DNA from: Oscillospiraceae bacterium
GTDB lineage: Bacteria > Bacillota > Clostridia > Oscillospirales > Ruminococcaceae
Direction: 5' to 3'
Assembly: GCA_021201135.1 (NCBI GenBank)
Contig: JAJQGT010000025.1
Span: 50,313 to 114,312, forward strand
Length of the DNA: 64,000 bases
The position numbers and the translations under genes were made by a program. Positions 15,733-23,860 of this stretch are shown here, piece by piece; the first letter of the stretch is position 1, and each line of letters begins with the position of its first letter. Under the pieces are notes generated by a model. The model made no database searches, was not told the origin of the DNA, and was given only the letters and a program-made list of their open reading frames with translations.

Positions 15733-16107
15733 ATGAAGCTTAAGTTCTACATCTGCGCCCACTGTGGGCAAATTGTTGCGAAAATCAAGGACAAGGGTGT
15801 GCCGGTTATCTGTTGTGGTGAACCGATGAAGGAGCTCGTCCCCGGAACCACCGAAGCCGCCCACGAGAAGCACATTCCGGTCTATACCGTTGAGAATGGC
15901 GTCGTAAACGTCACCGTCGGCTCAGTCGAGCACCCGATGACCGAGGCTCACTACATAGAGTGGATTCTCCTCGAGACCAAAAACGGCAACCAGAGAAAGG
16001 TTCTCACCCCAACTGACGCTCCAAAGGCAAGCTTTGCACTCCTCCCCGGAGATGAAGTTGTTGCGGTTTATGCTTATTGCAATTTGCATGGATTGTGGCA
16101 GGGCTGA
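15733..16107 (+). CDS. dfx: Desulfoferrodoxin-type superoxide reductase
   Basis: 124-residue superoxide reductase. The N-terminal rubredoxin-like centre is C8-x2-C11 with the CC pair in VICCGEPMKEL. The catalytic iron ligands are visible as HEKHIP, SVEHPM and CNLHGLW, with the HEKH glutamate/lysine motif. It reduces superoxide to peroxide without making oxygen, typical of anaerobes. GGAGGT precedes the ATG; a strong terminator follows. Single-gene unit. Confidence 0.93.
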   Translation: MKLKFYICAHCGQIVAKIKDKGVPVICCGEPMKELVPGTTEAAHEKHIPVYTVENGVVNVTVGSVEHPMTEAHYIEWILLETKNGNQRKVLTPTDAPKASFALLPGDEVVAVYAYCNLHGLWQG

Positions 16108-16115
16108 TTACAAAC

Positions 16116-16152
16116 AAAAAAGCCTATCGGTAAAACCGGTAGGCTTTTTCTT
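16116..16152 (+). terminator. Rho-independent terminator of dfx
   Basis: AAAAAGCCTATCGG pairs with CCGGTAGGCTTTTT across a TAAAA loop. The A-run on the left also lets it serve the convergent lipoprotein gene. Confidence 0.85.
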
Positions 16153-16161
16153 ATGCTTCAG

Positions 16162-17601
16162 TTATCCGTTATTATACTCCTCGACCTCTTCATTCAGCAG
16201 CTGAACATAGTAATCAAGCTTCTCGGAATACGACTCCTTGACCTGTGCCCAGGTGGAGGCGGTGGCAAGGCGTCCGAGCTCTTTGCAGCTGTTGACTGCG
16301 TCGTCTACTTTATCGCCGAGACCGGCGTCGTAAACAACGACGGTGTAATCGCCGTTGGCGAGGTCGTGGACGTGGTCGTACATCTCGAGCATTTCGTCGG
16401 TCCAGAGATAGATTTCTTCAAGCTGTTTACGGTCGACGGAAACTACTGTCGGATCCAAGATTTTGAATCTGTCGCAGGAAGCAAGAAGCGCAACGCCCTC
16501 GGGGTTCTCGGCACCTTCAACGATGACGTAGCCCGAGGTCTTGACGGTCACATAGTGGTTGCCGTCGCCCTCGGAATCCCTCGGAAGCGGGCAGAACATG
16601 AGCTCGCCCTCGGAGATGTCGCCCCAGATCTGGCTCATCTCTTCAACCGTTCCGGTGAACGCCCATGTGCCACGAAGCCAGAAGAGCGTCAAGCCTTCCT
16701 TGATTCCGACGCCTTCGATTTCCTGACCGCCACGGAGTTGCCAGCCGTTGTTCCAGACGGGATAGATGCAGTCGTTCTTCTTGAGCTCGTATATAAGGTT
16801 TGCCGCACGCTCGAGCCTCGGGTCGTCAAGGTTCGTGACGAACTCCTCGAGGTCGGTGTCGTATGTAACGATGTCGGTGCCGCTCGATTCCATAAGTGCA
16901 TTGTCATAAGCCCAGCCGTCGAGTGCGTATCTGTCCTCGTCGGCATCCGAGAAGTCGATGCACATCTCTAAGAATACATCCCATGTCCATTCGCCGTTCC
17001 AATAGAGCTCGGCGGGGTCGTCATAGCCGTATTCGTCGATGACACGGCGGTTATAGGCAACGACATGCTCGGTGGTGATGTCGGTTATAATCATATAAAC
17101 ATGGTCGCCGAGGGTGAATCTTGAGTATGCCAAATCCGCAGTGCCCTCCCACAGCGGGTCCTCATAGTCGATATATGGGTCGACAGCCTGGAACATGCCC
17201 TTTATGCAGTTTGCAGGGAAGGTCTCGACGTCGCCGGGGTAGCAGTCGGGCGAGTTGCTCGAGAGAACTAAGTTTGCCAGATCGTCAAATCTCTGGTCCC
17301 ATGTGCACTCAATCCACTTGACTTCACAGCCGTATTTTTCGGTGAAGGTGTAGTAACCGGTGTTGACAACCTCGTCCTCCGAGTAGTTGTGGAAGTCGTC
17401 ATACCACGCATACCACTTGACGGTTGTCCCCGAAGCGGCGGTGTCCTCGGCGTCGGGAAGGCGGATTCCCGCGGCGGCTAAAATTGCCTGTGAATCCTCC
17501 GTCGAGAGGGTCAGCTGAACAACCTGGCGGGTTGAGCTCCCGCAACCCACGAGCGCCATTATCATGACAATCGCCAGCGCAAGCGAAATAAGTTTTTTCA
17601 T
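16162..17601 (-). CDS. Substrate-binding lipoprotein, paralog 1 of 3
   Basis: 479-residue lipoprotein with signal peptide MKKLISLALAIVMIMALVGC (lipobox LVGC). The mature part reads like a family 1 extracellular solute-binding protein (W-AWYDDFHNYSEDEV near the N-terminus; LFWLRGTWAFTG and CPLPRD later). It is clearly paralogous to genes at 38224 and 40254 in this window, sharing YDDPAELYWN-EWTWD and DRYALDGW. No permease or ATPase gene is adjacent, so the transporter, if any, is elsewhere. ATG 17601 has AAAGGAG ahead; longer in-frame starts would spoil the signal peptide. Confidence 0.8.
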   Translation of the reverse strand: MKKLISLALAIVMIMALVGCGSSTRQVVQLTLSTEDSQAILAAAGIRLPDAEDTAASGTTVKWYAWYDDFHNYSEDEVVNTGYYTFTEKYGCEVKWIECTWDQRFDDLANLVLSSNSPDCYPGDVETFPANCIKGMFQAVDPYIDYEDPLWEGTADLAYSRFTLGDHVYMIITDITTEHVVAYNRRVIDEYGYDDPAELYWNGEWTWDVFLEMCIDFSDADEDRYALDGWAYDNALMESSGTDIVTYDTDLEEFVTNLDDPRLERAANLIYELKKNDCIYPVWNNGWQLRGGQEIEGVGIKEGLTLFWLRGTWAFTGTVEEMSQIWGDISEGELMFCPLPRDSEGDGNHYVTVKTSGYVIVEGAENPEGVALLASCDRFKILDPTVVSVDRKQLEEIYLWTDEMLEMYDHVHDLANGDYTVVVYDAGLGDKVDDAVNSCKELGRLATASTWAQVKESYSEKLDYYVQLLNEEVEEYNNG

Positions 17602-17903
17602 TTTGGTGAAGCTCCTTTCAAAAGTAGTGGAATATACTCCTGATGCCATTATGACAATTTTAATATTCGGGCGCAATAATAAGTTTTTGTGCAGTTTTGA
17701 CGGAAACTGCAATAACCCGTGAAATAAATTTACAAATATTTTCGTTTGCCGCCGATAAAATTTGCTCGGGCAAAATCCCGATAATTCCTTGACGATTTCG
17801 CTTTTATAGAGTATAATTGAAGATGAATAATCAGGCGTAGTCTTCCTGCATAATTTTGCTCGCCCCGCACATGCTAATCAAAAACCAATCGGGAATTGAT
17901 TAC
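17602..17903. other. Divergent intergenic region, lipoprotein paralog 1 / tepA
   Basis: About 300 bases without a gene. It holds the tepA promoter (17789-17817). On the minus strand there is a possible TTGCGC-N17-CATAAT promoter and a TGCACAAAA tract like those upstream of paralogs 2 and 3. Nothing else is evident. Confidence 0.5.
17789..17817 (+). promoter_or_regulatory. Sigma-A-type promoter for tepA-ylzJ
   Basis: TTGACG (17789-17794) and TATAAT (17812-17817), spacer 17. Confidence 0.7.
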
Positions 17904-18590
17904 ATGAGTGATGAAATGGCGCAAAACAACGAAGTCACCGAGGAGCAGGCGGAGCTTTCGGAGCAGTATCGCGACATCGCAATCCAGAATTCGCGGCACC
18001 TCATCCACTGCCTGAGTGTTATCGGGCAGATTGAGGGGCACTATATTCTTCCGCCGCAAAACAAAACCACAAAATACGAGCACATCATGCCTGCACTCGT
18101 CGCCATCGAGCAGGACACGACCATCGAAGGGCTCATCATAATAATAAACACCGTCGGCGGGGACGTCGAGGCGGGGCTTGCTTTGGCGGAGCTCATCTCT
18201 TCGATGAAGACCCCGACCGTCTCGATAGTTGTCGGCGGAGGGCACTCAATCGGCGTGCCTCTGGCGGTCAGCGCAAAGCATTCCTTCATAGTCAAGTCCG
18301 CCACGATGACAATTCACCCGGTGCGGCTTACGGGGCTCGTCTTGGGAGTGCCGCAGACGCTGTCGTATTTTGAAAAAATGCAGGAGCGAATCGTGCGGTT
18401 CGTCGCCGACAATTCGAACATTTCCGCCGAGCGCTTCAAGGAGCTTATGCTCAAGACCGGCGAGCTTGTCATGGACGTCGGAAGCGTTCTGACAGGCGAG
18501 GACGCAGTTTCTGAGGGGATAATAGATTCCGTCGGAGGTCTGAGCGAAGCAATCGAGTGCTTATATCGGATGATTGAAGGTGGCGAGTGA
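17904..18590 (+). CDS. tepA: ClpP-class serine protease TepA
   Basis: 228-residue protein of the ClpP/crotonase fold. The nucleophile Ser is in [12 protein letters not shown] (about residue 115) and the His in TIHPVRLTG (about 138). [18 protein letters not shown] is the oxyanion-side block. TepA (YmfB) was described as translocation-enhancing and later as degrading spore proteins in Bacillus. The order tepA-ylzJ-(uppP)-spoIIIE matches the Bacillus tepA-ylzJ-spoIIIE cluster. Starts at 17856 (TTG) and 17871 (ATG) are possible; 17904 gives the best ribosome-binding spacing and family length. Confidence 0.87.
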   Translation: MSDEMAQNNEVTEEQAELSEQYRDIAIQNSRHLIHCLSVIGQIEGHYILPPQNKTTKYEHIMPALVAIEQDTTIEGLIIIINTVGGDVEAGLALAELISSMKTPTVSIVVGGGHSIGVPLAVSAKHSFIVKSATMTIHPVRLTGLVLGVPQTLSYFEKMQERIVRFVADNSNISAERFKELMLKTGELVMDVGSVLTGEDAVSEGIIDSVGGLSEAIECLYRMIEGGE

Positions 18591-18793
18591 TGCTCTACAC
18601 AATAATCTCCGAGTACGACATCTTCACCCGTGGCGAAAAGCCGACGCGGTTTATGGACATCGGGAACGGAAAAGTAGAATATACCGTCTCCGGCAAAAAT
18701 AAAGTAGTAAAGAGCTTGTTTTCGACCGACCCGAGCATGTACCTTGATGACAGATACACTCCCGGGAGGCATTTACAAATAGAAAGGACTTGA
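18590..18793 (+). CDS. ylzJ: YlzJ-like small protein
   Basis: 67-residue protein ([12 protein letters not shown]..., ...DDRYTPGRHLQIERT). The start MLYTIISE, the internal two-strand region, and the position directly after tepA match the YlzJ-like family, whose function is unknown. The ATG overlaps the tepA stop (TGATG); a GTG one codon earlier is also possible. Ends 4 bases before uppP. Confidence 0.75.
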   Translation: MLYTIISEYDIFTRGEKPTRFMDIGNGKVEYTVSGKNKVVKSLFSTDPSMYLDDRYTPGRHLQIERT

Positions 18794-18797
18794 GCAT

Positions 18798-19664
18798 ATG
18801 TCGATATTATCAGCAATCTGGCAAGGAATCATTCAGGGGTTGACGGAGTTTCTGCCGGTCTCGTCGTCGGGACACCTTTCTTTGTTCCAGCATTTCACAG
18901 GCACGAGCGGCGAGGACGGACTTGTCTTAACGGCTGTTTTGCACCTCGGCACACTCGTCGCCGTCTGCTTTGTTTACTACAAGCAGATTTGGGAGCTCAT
19001 CAAGGAATTCGGACGGATGATAAAGGACATCTTCACCCGCAATTTCTCAATCGACAACGCCTCTCCCGAGAGACGCCTTCTGTTCATGTTCATAATCTCG
19101 ACGGCTATGCTCATCCCGTTCGCTATTTTCAAGGGCTTCTTCGAGAGCTTTTCGGAGGACGGCTCAATCCTGATGGAAGGCATCTGCTTCCTCTATACCG
19201 CCGCAATCCTCTTCATGGCGGATATGCAGTCGAAGGGCTCGAAGAAGATGACCGATCTTAAATACAGCGATTCCGTGAAGATAGGCTTCTTCCAAGGGGT
19301 TGCACTTCTCCCGGGCGTTTCGCGCTCCGGCTCCACTATTTCAGCCGGCATCTTCTGCGGACTTTCAAGAGACGCCGCCGTCAGCTACTCGTTCATCCTC
19401 GGCATCCCGGCAATCATCGCCGGTTGCATAAGCGAAATCGGCGGAGCTATAGGCTCGGAGAGCTCGGTCGGGTTCTTCCCCTGCCTTGTCGGCTTCATAG
19501 TCGCCGCAGTGGTCGGATTCCTGGCAATCAGGCTCATTCAGTACATAATAAAGTCGGATAAGTTCAAGATTTTCTGGATTTACACCGGAGTTCTCGGAAT
19601 TGTAACAATATTCATCGCAATACTCGAAGCAATCGTAGGGCATGCGTTTGTGATAGGTGGATAA
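18798..19664 (+). CDS. uppP: Undecaprenyl-diphosphatase UppP (BacA)
   Basis: 288-residue polytopic membrane enzyme. The catalytic motifs are QGLTEFLPVSSSGHL (residues 13-28) and LPGVSRSGSTI (about 174-184), the (E/Q)E-type and PGxSRSxxT signatures of BacA. It recycles undecaprenyl pyrophosphate to the monophosphate carrier for peptidoglycan synthesis; high levels give bacitracin resistance. The stop codon runs into a palindromic repeat. Confidence 0.94.
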   Translation: MSILSAIWQGIIQGLTEFLPVSSSGHLSLFQHFTGTSGEDGLVLTAVLHLGTLVAVCFVYYKQIWELIKEFGRMIKDIFTRNFSIDNASPERRLLFMFIISTAMLIPFAIFKGFFESFSEDGSILMEGICFLYTAAILFMADMQSKGSKKMTDLKYSDSVKIGFFQGVALLPGVSRSGSTISAGIFCGLSRDAAVSYSFILGIPAIIAGCISEIGGAIGSESSVGFFPCLVGFIVAAVVGFLAIRLIQYIIKSDKFKIFWIYTGVLGIVTIFIAILEAIVGHAFVIGG

Positions 19665-19716
19665 CCCCTCCACCACCGCCTTCGTCGGCGGTCCCCCTCC
19701 CCTTTCAGGGGAGGCT
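19664..19716. repeat. GC-rich palindromic repeat arm, copy 3
   Basis: Single arm: ACCCCTCCACCACCGCC, CTTCG loop region, GGCGGTCCCC, then CTCCCCTTTCAGGGGAGGC. It is nearly identical to the left arm at 13364-13415. Its first base is the last base of the uppP stop codon. No second arm is seen. Confidence 0.75.
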
Positions 19717-19743
19717 TTAAGTGATTCTAATTAAGGTGATGTA

Positions 19744-22362
19744 ATGGCGCAAGCAAAGAAAAGAACAACAACGACGCGAAAGCGCACTTCGGCTTCGGCT
19801 AAGGCTTCCGAGGCACAGCGGCTTCGCAAAAATCGGGTTTACTCGATAGTATTTTCCGTGGTGGGAATATTCCTTCTCTTCGTGACGTGGGTCAAGGGGG
19901 AATCCCTCTGGAACGGTATGCACAATGTCATGTGGGGACTCTTCGGAATCTCCGCGGCTCTTGTTGCGCCCATAATCATCTATGTTGCCTGCATGCTCGC
20001 AATCGACAAGTCGGGCAGTGCGGCGGTTATCAAGACAGTTCAGGGAGTTGTCCTCATTTTCCTTGTCAGCCCGATGTTCGAAATTATCAACGGCTTCACC
20101 TCCGGAAACAGTGCGTTTTCGGGGGATAGTTTCGGGACCATAATCAGCGCTCTTTATAAAAACGGCGCCGAGAACCACAAGGGCGGCGGCGCTCTTTCTA
20201 TCTTCATAGGCGGAGGGCTCTCGAAGCTCTGCGGCAATGTCGGAGCGTTGATTATCATAATACTTCTGGTGCTCCTGTTCGTAATGCTGCTTACGAACAT
20301 CACTATTGTCGATATCGGAAAATTCATCGCCGGTCTCTTCGGTAAGGCTAAGGTCGCCCTTTCGGAAACAGCAGAGGAGCAGGAAATCAAGCGCCTCGAG
20401 CGCGAAGCCGCAAACGAGGAAAAACGCAAGAAGCAGGAAGCCGAAGCCAAGGAGAAAGAGAAGCAGAAGAAGGCACAGGAGCCGAGAATCGACGTTGCCA
20501 AGTTCCTTGAGGACGACGAGCAGGAGGCTCTTAAGAAGCTTCCCGTTAAGAAGTCGAATAAAAAGCGCGAGAAGATGCCGGCAGACTTCATCTCCGACGA
20601 CGATATAACCATCAAGGCGAGCGAGGAAATCTTCCCGAAGGAATTCCCGAAGGGAGAGGAAAAGCCCGCCGAGGAGAAGGCTCCCGAAGTCAAACCTGAA
20701 GTCAAACCCGAGCCCACAAAGGAAGAACCGAAGAAAGAGGAAACTGTCGAGACCGGTGTCACCGAAGCAGAGCCGGAGAACAAGCTCTATGTCACCGAGG
20801 GCGGTCAGACGACTCTTATCGAGATGGAGGACACAACCGTCTCGGCTTATAATGCCCCGCCGATTGACCTTCTGAACCCCGTTGAAAGAAAAGCCTCTGC
20901 GGAGGATACGGCTATAGAATCCGAAAAGAATTCGCAGACGTTGGTCGAAACCCTTCGGAGCTTCGGCGTTGCCACCCGCATTGTCGGCATCAGCCGTGGA
21001 CCTTCCGTCACGAGATACGAATTACAGCCGGCGGCGGGCGTTAAGGTCTCGAAGATTACGAGCCTTGCCGACGACATCGCACTGAACCTTGCGGCGAGCG
21101 GCGTAAGAATCGAAGCCCCAATTCCGGGGAAAGCTGCAGTCGGCATCGAAATTGCAAACAAACAGTGTGAAACCGTCTACATAAGAGAGCTCATCGACAG
21201 CGACGAGTTCAGAAACGCCAAGGGCAAGCTTTGCTTCCCCGTCGGGCGCGACATCGACGGCAAGATTATCATCGGCGACATCTCGAAAATGCCGCATATT
21301 CTGATTGCCGGCACCACCGGTTCCGGTAAATCCGTCTTCACCAACTCGATTATAATGAGTATTCTCTATAACGCTTCGCCCGACGAGGTCAAGCTTATCT
21401 TGGTTGACCCGAAGCAGGTCGAGTTCCCCGTCTATAACGGCATTCCACATCTTCTGATTCCGGTCGTCACCGACGCCAAGAAAGCGGCGGGCGCCCTGAA
21501 TCAGGCTGTCACCGAAATGCTCAGACGTTACAGCGTCTTCGCCGATAACGGCGTGAGGGACCTGAAGGACTATAACAAGCTCGCCGAAGAGAGCGAGAAT
21601 CTGAAGCCCATGCCGCAGATGGTAATCGTCGTGGATGAGCTTGCCGACCTTATGATGGCGGCTCCGAAGGACGTTGAAAATTCGATTTGCCGTCTGGCAC
21701 AGTTAGCGAGAGCCGCAGGCATGCACCTTATCGTCGCAACCCAGAGCCCGAGAGTCGACATCGTCACCGGTCTCATCAAGGCGAATATCCCGAGCCGTGT
21801 TGCTCTGAAAGTATCGAACCAGATTGACTCGAGAGTAATCCTCGACGAAGGCGGCGCCGAAGACCTCCTCGGCAACGGCGACCTTCTTTACAAGCCGGTC
21901 GGGCAGTCGAAGCCGACAAGAATTCAGGGAAGCTTTGTCGCAACCGATGAAATCAAACGTGTTGTTGAATATCTGAAAGCCCAGAAGGAAGCGGCTTATG
22001 ATGAAGAGTTTGAGAGGGCCGCTGATAAGGCGGCGGAGGATCTTTCTTCGAAGAAGGACAAGCCTTCATCCGACGATTCCGAAGCTAAAACCAACAGCAA
22101 TGATGATATGATCGAGCGCGCCATTGAAGCCGTTGTCGAAGCGGGACAAGCCTCGACAAGCTTCCTGCAAAGACGCCTCAAGCTCGGTTACGCCCGCGCC
22201 GCCCGCACCATGGACGAGCTCGAAGCGATGGGCATCGTCGGTCCCGCCGACGGAGCAAAGCCGAGGCAGGTCTTAATGACCAAAGCGCAGTGGCTTGAGC
22301 GGAGAGCGATGATTGGAGGAACGGCACAAGCGCCAACCGATGACAACAGCGAGGAAGATTGA
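19744..22362 (+). CDS. ftsK: DNA translocase FtsK/SpoIIIE
   Basis: 872-residue translocase. N-terminal membrane domain (about residues 35-205, four or five hydrophobic segments), a charged Glu/Pro/Lys linker (about 215-360), then the motor. The motor includes the Walker A GTTGSGKSV (about 523-531), the VDPKQVEFPVYNGIPHL block, Walker B MVIVVDELADLMM, and RLAQLARAAGMHLIVATQSP. The C-terminal gamma winged helix (about 790-858) recognises polar DNA sequences. It pumps chromosomes through the division or sporulation septum. The gamma-coding DNA is duplicated 2,014 bases downstream. Confidence 0.95.
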   Translation: MAQAKKRTTTTRKRTSASAKASEAQRLRKNRVYSIVFSVVGIFLLFVTWVKGESLWNGMHNVMWGLFGISAALVAPIIIYVACMLAIDKSGSAAVIKTVQGVVLIFLVSPMFEIINGFTSGNSAFSGDSFGTIISALYKNGAENHKGGGALSIFIGGGLSKLCGNVGALIIIILLVLLFVMLLTNITIVDIGKFIAGLFGKAKVALSETAEEQEIKRLEREAANEEKRKKQEAEAKEKEKQKKAQEPRIDVAKFLEDDEQEALKKLPVKKSNKKREKMPADFISDDDITIKASEEIFPKEFPKGEEKPAEEKAPEVKPEVKPEPTKEEPKKEETVETGVTEAEPENKLYVTEGGQTTLIEMEDTTVSAYNAPPIDLLNPVERKASAEDTAIESEKNSQTLVETLRSFGVATRIVGISRGPSVTRYELQPAAGVKVSKITSLADDIALNLAASGVRIEAPIPGKAAVGIEIANKQCETVYIRELIDSDEFRNAKGKLCFPVGRDIDGKIIIGDISKMPHILIAGTTGSGKSVFTNSIIMSILYNASPDEVKLILVDPKQVEFPVYNGIPHLLIPVVTDAKKAAGALNQAVTEMLRRYSVFADNGVRDLKDYNKLAEESENLKPMPQMVIVVDELADLMMAAPKDVENSICRLAQLARAAGMHLIVATQSPRVDIVTGLIKANIPSRVALKVSNQIDSRVILDEGGAEDLLGNGDLLYKPVGQSKPTRIQGSFVATDEIKRVVEYLKAQKEAAYDEEFERAADKAAEDLSSKKDKPSSDDSEAKTNSNDDMIERAIEAVVEAGQASTSFLQRRLKLGYARAARTMDELEAMGIVGPADGAKPRQVLMTKAQWLERRAMIGGTAQAPTDDNSEED
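22114..22316 (+). repeat. FtsK-gamma coding segment, resident copy
   Basis: Aligns without gaps to 24128-24330. By hand count there are about 26 differences in the first 84 bases but only 2 in the last 119 (22198-22316), including an 86-base identical run. Confidence 0.9.
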
Positions 22363-22381
22363 CGTAGGGAAGTGAACGGTA

Positions 22382-23842
22382 GTGAGAAAGAAAAGTAGCA
22401 GAAATAAATGGGTATTGGCAGTAGCGGCTTTAGTTGTTCTTGTTTGTGTCAGCTTTTTTGCAACCGTTTTCGATTCATTTGCTGATTTCGTGGGCTATAT
22501 AAAAAATCATACGGTTGTTGTAGTGAATGTAATTCTTGTTACTGTTTTGATAGTAGCCATAGTAGTCAGGATAGCTAAAGAAAAGCGAAAGCATGATGAA
22601 GAGTATCAGGCTGAAAAGGAACGACAAGAAACAGCTACAGAGTTTACAAATGATAATGTGCCGTATGTTGATGAGTACAGTGGACAGATGAGCCATTCAA
22701 AAACATTGTCGGATTACTACAATAGTCGCGATGAACTTATTGACGTGTTAAATGAGTTGGCAATAGCAGAAAAATACGTTGATAATCATCCGATGAAGCT
22801 TCTTCCATCTGTAGTATTGGAACAGTTTAACGAGAATTGTGAAGCGCAGACAAACAGCGCGATTCAGAGAGCTTACGAAAATGTAAAAAGTACTATCCGA
22901 AATAACGTTTATAATTGTGTCACTCACAAATACAGCAGTGTTTTTATGCAAGATGTGGAAAGTTACTCGGAACGCATGAGTGATGGCAACAAAAAGTTTG
23001 CATCCGAGTGCTTTGACAAATTGCGACAAAAAGAAAGCAAAGTATTTTACGATACAATAAACAAGGCTGAGAGATTACGAGCCTTGATGAGGGAATCTTC
23101 TTTTGTATCTACATATCTTTATCGAAAGAATGAGCTCATCGACATACTTAAAAGTTTGGCAAATATTGAAAATATTGTTGACCCATTTCCAATGAAACCG
23201 TTGCCGTCAGAGCTTTTGAGACAACTGTCTGGAGATGAAAATACAGACATTAGTAGAGCAATACAAGTTATGTATGAAAGTCTTTGCCTGACCATGATGA
23301 GTTACCCGCAGGATAATCAGCTGGTAATGGATGATATGCAGGATTACCGACTGAATAGGTATGATGAGTTCGACTATCAGTTGATTGAGTGTGCAAAGAA
23401 AAATACTTTCAGCAAGCTTTTCGCTCAGGATATTCAACTTTGCCAAAAGGAAACAGTAATCAGTCAAGAAAACCTGAAACTTTCGAGCGGATATGTAAAA
23501 GACCTTGAGCGACTGGAACGGGAAATTTTGAGGTTGGGAGAGAGACATGTAAGCAATATTGCTTCCGAACTCAGAAAAATCAATGAGAAGTTGTCTGCGG
23601 TGTCAGGGAAGATTGAAGAAACCGACGGAATGGAAGGACATATTTTTGAGCACTGGTGCGCTGATTTGCTTGAGAAGAATGGCTACCATGATGTTGAGGT
23701 TACGCAGGGAAGTGGCGACCAAGGCGTCGATATCATTGCGGTGAAAGATGAGATACGTTACGCTATCCAATGTAAGTGCTATTCTTCTAACATCGGAAAC
23801 AGTCCTATTCAGGAAGTAAATGCGGGAAGAGTAATGTATTAG
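22382..23842 (+). CDS. N-terminal open part of Mrr-gamma protein (to the TAG)
   Basis: 486 residues as translated without readthrough. It keeps both membrane helices, both repeat modules and the Mrr catalytic residues: Glu in HIFEHWCADLL, D450 in GDQGVD, and Q463-C464-K465. It lacks the last strand and helix of the nuclease fold and the whole gamma domain. A product of this length might be unstable. Starts with GTG about 20 bases after the ftsK stop, so it could be co-transcribed with ftsK. Confidence 0.7.
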   Translation: MRKKSSRNKWVLAVAALVVLVCVSFFATVFDSFADFVGYIKNHTVVVVNVILVTVLIVAIVVRIAKEKRKHDEEYQAEKERQETATEFTNDNVPYVDEYSGQMSHSKTLSDYYNSRDELIDVLNELAIAEKYVDNHPMKLLPSVVLEQFNENCEAQTNSAIQRAYENVKSTIRNNVYNCVTHKYSSVFMQDVESYSERMSDGNKKFASECFDKLRQKESKVFYDTINKAERLRALMRESSFVSTYLYRKNELIDILKSLANIENIVDPFPMKPLPSELLRQLSGDENTDISRAIQVMYESLCLTMMSYPQDNQLVMDDMQDYRLNRYDEFDYQLIECAKKNTFSKLFAQDIQLCQKETVISQENLKLSSGYVKDLERLEREILRLGERHVSNIASELRKINEKLSAVSGKIEETDGMEGHIFEHWCADLLEKNGYHDVEVTQGSGDQGVDIIAVKDEIRYAIQCKCYSSNIGNSPIQEVNAGRVMY

Positions 23843-23860
23843 TGCCATATCGGAGTTGTT

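Noticed and set aside
16153..16971. 272-codon plus-strand open frame opposite lipoprotein paralog 1
   Set aside because: Antisense to a clear lipoprotein with two paralogs; hydrophobic composition is a mirror of its codons.
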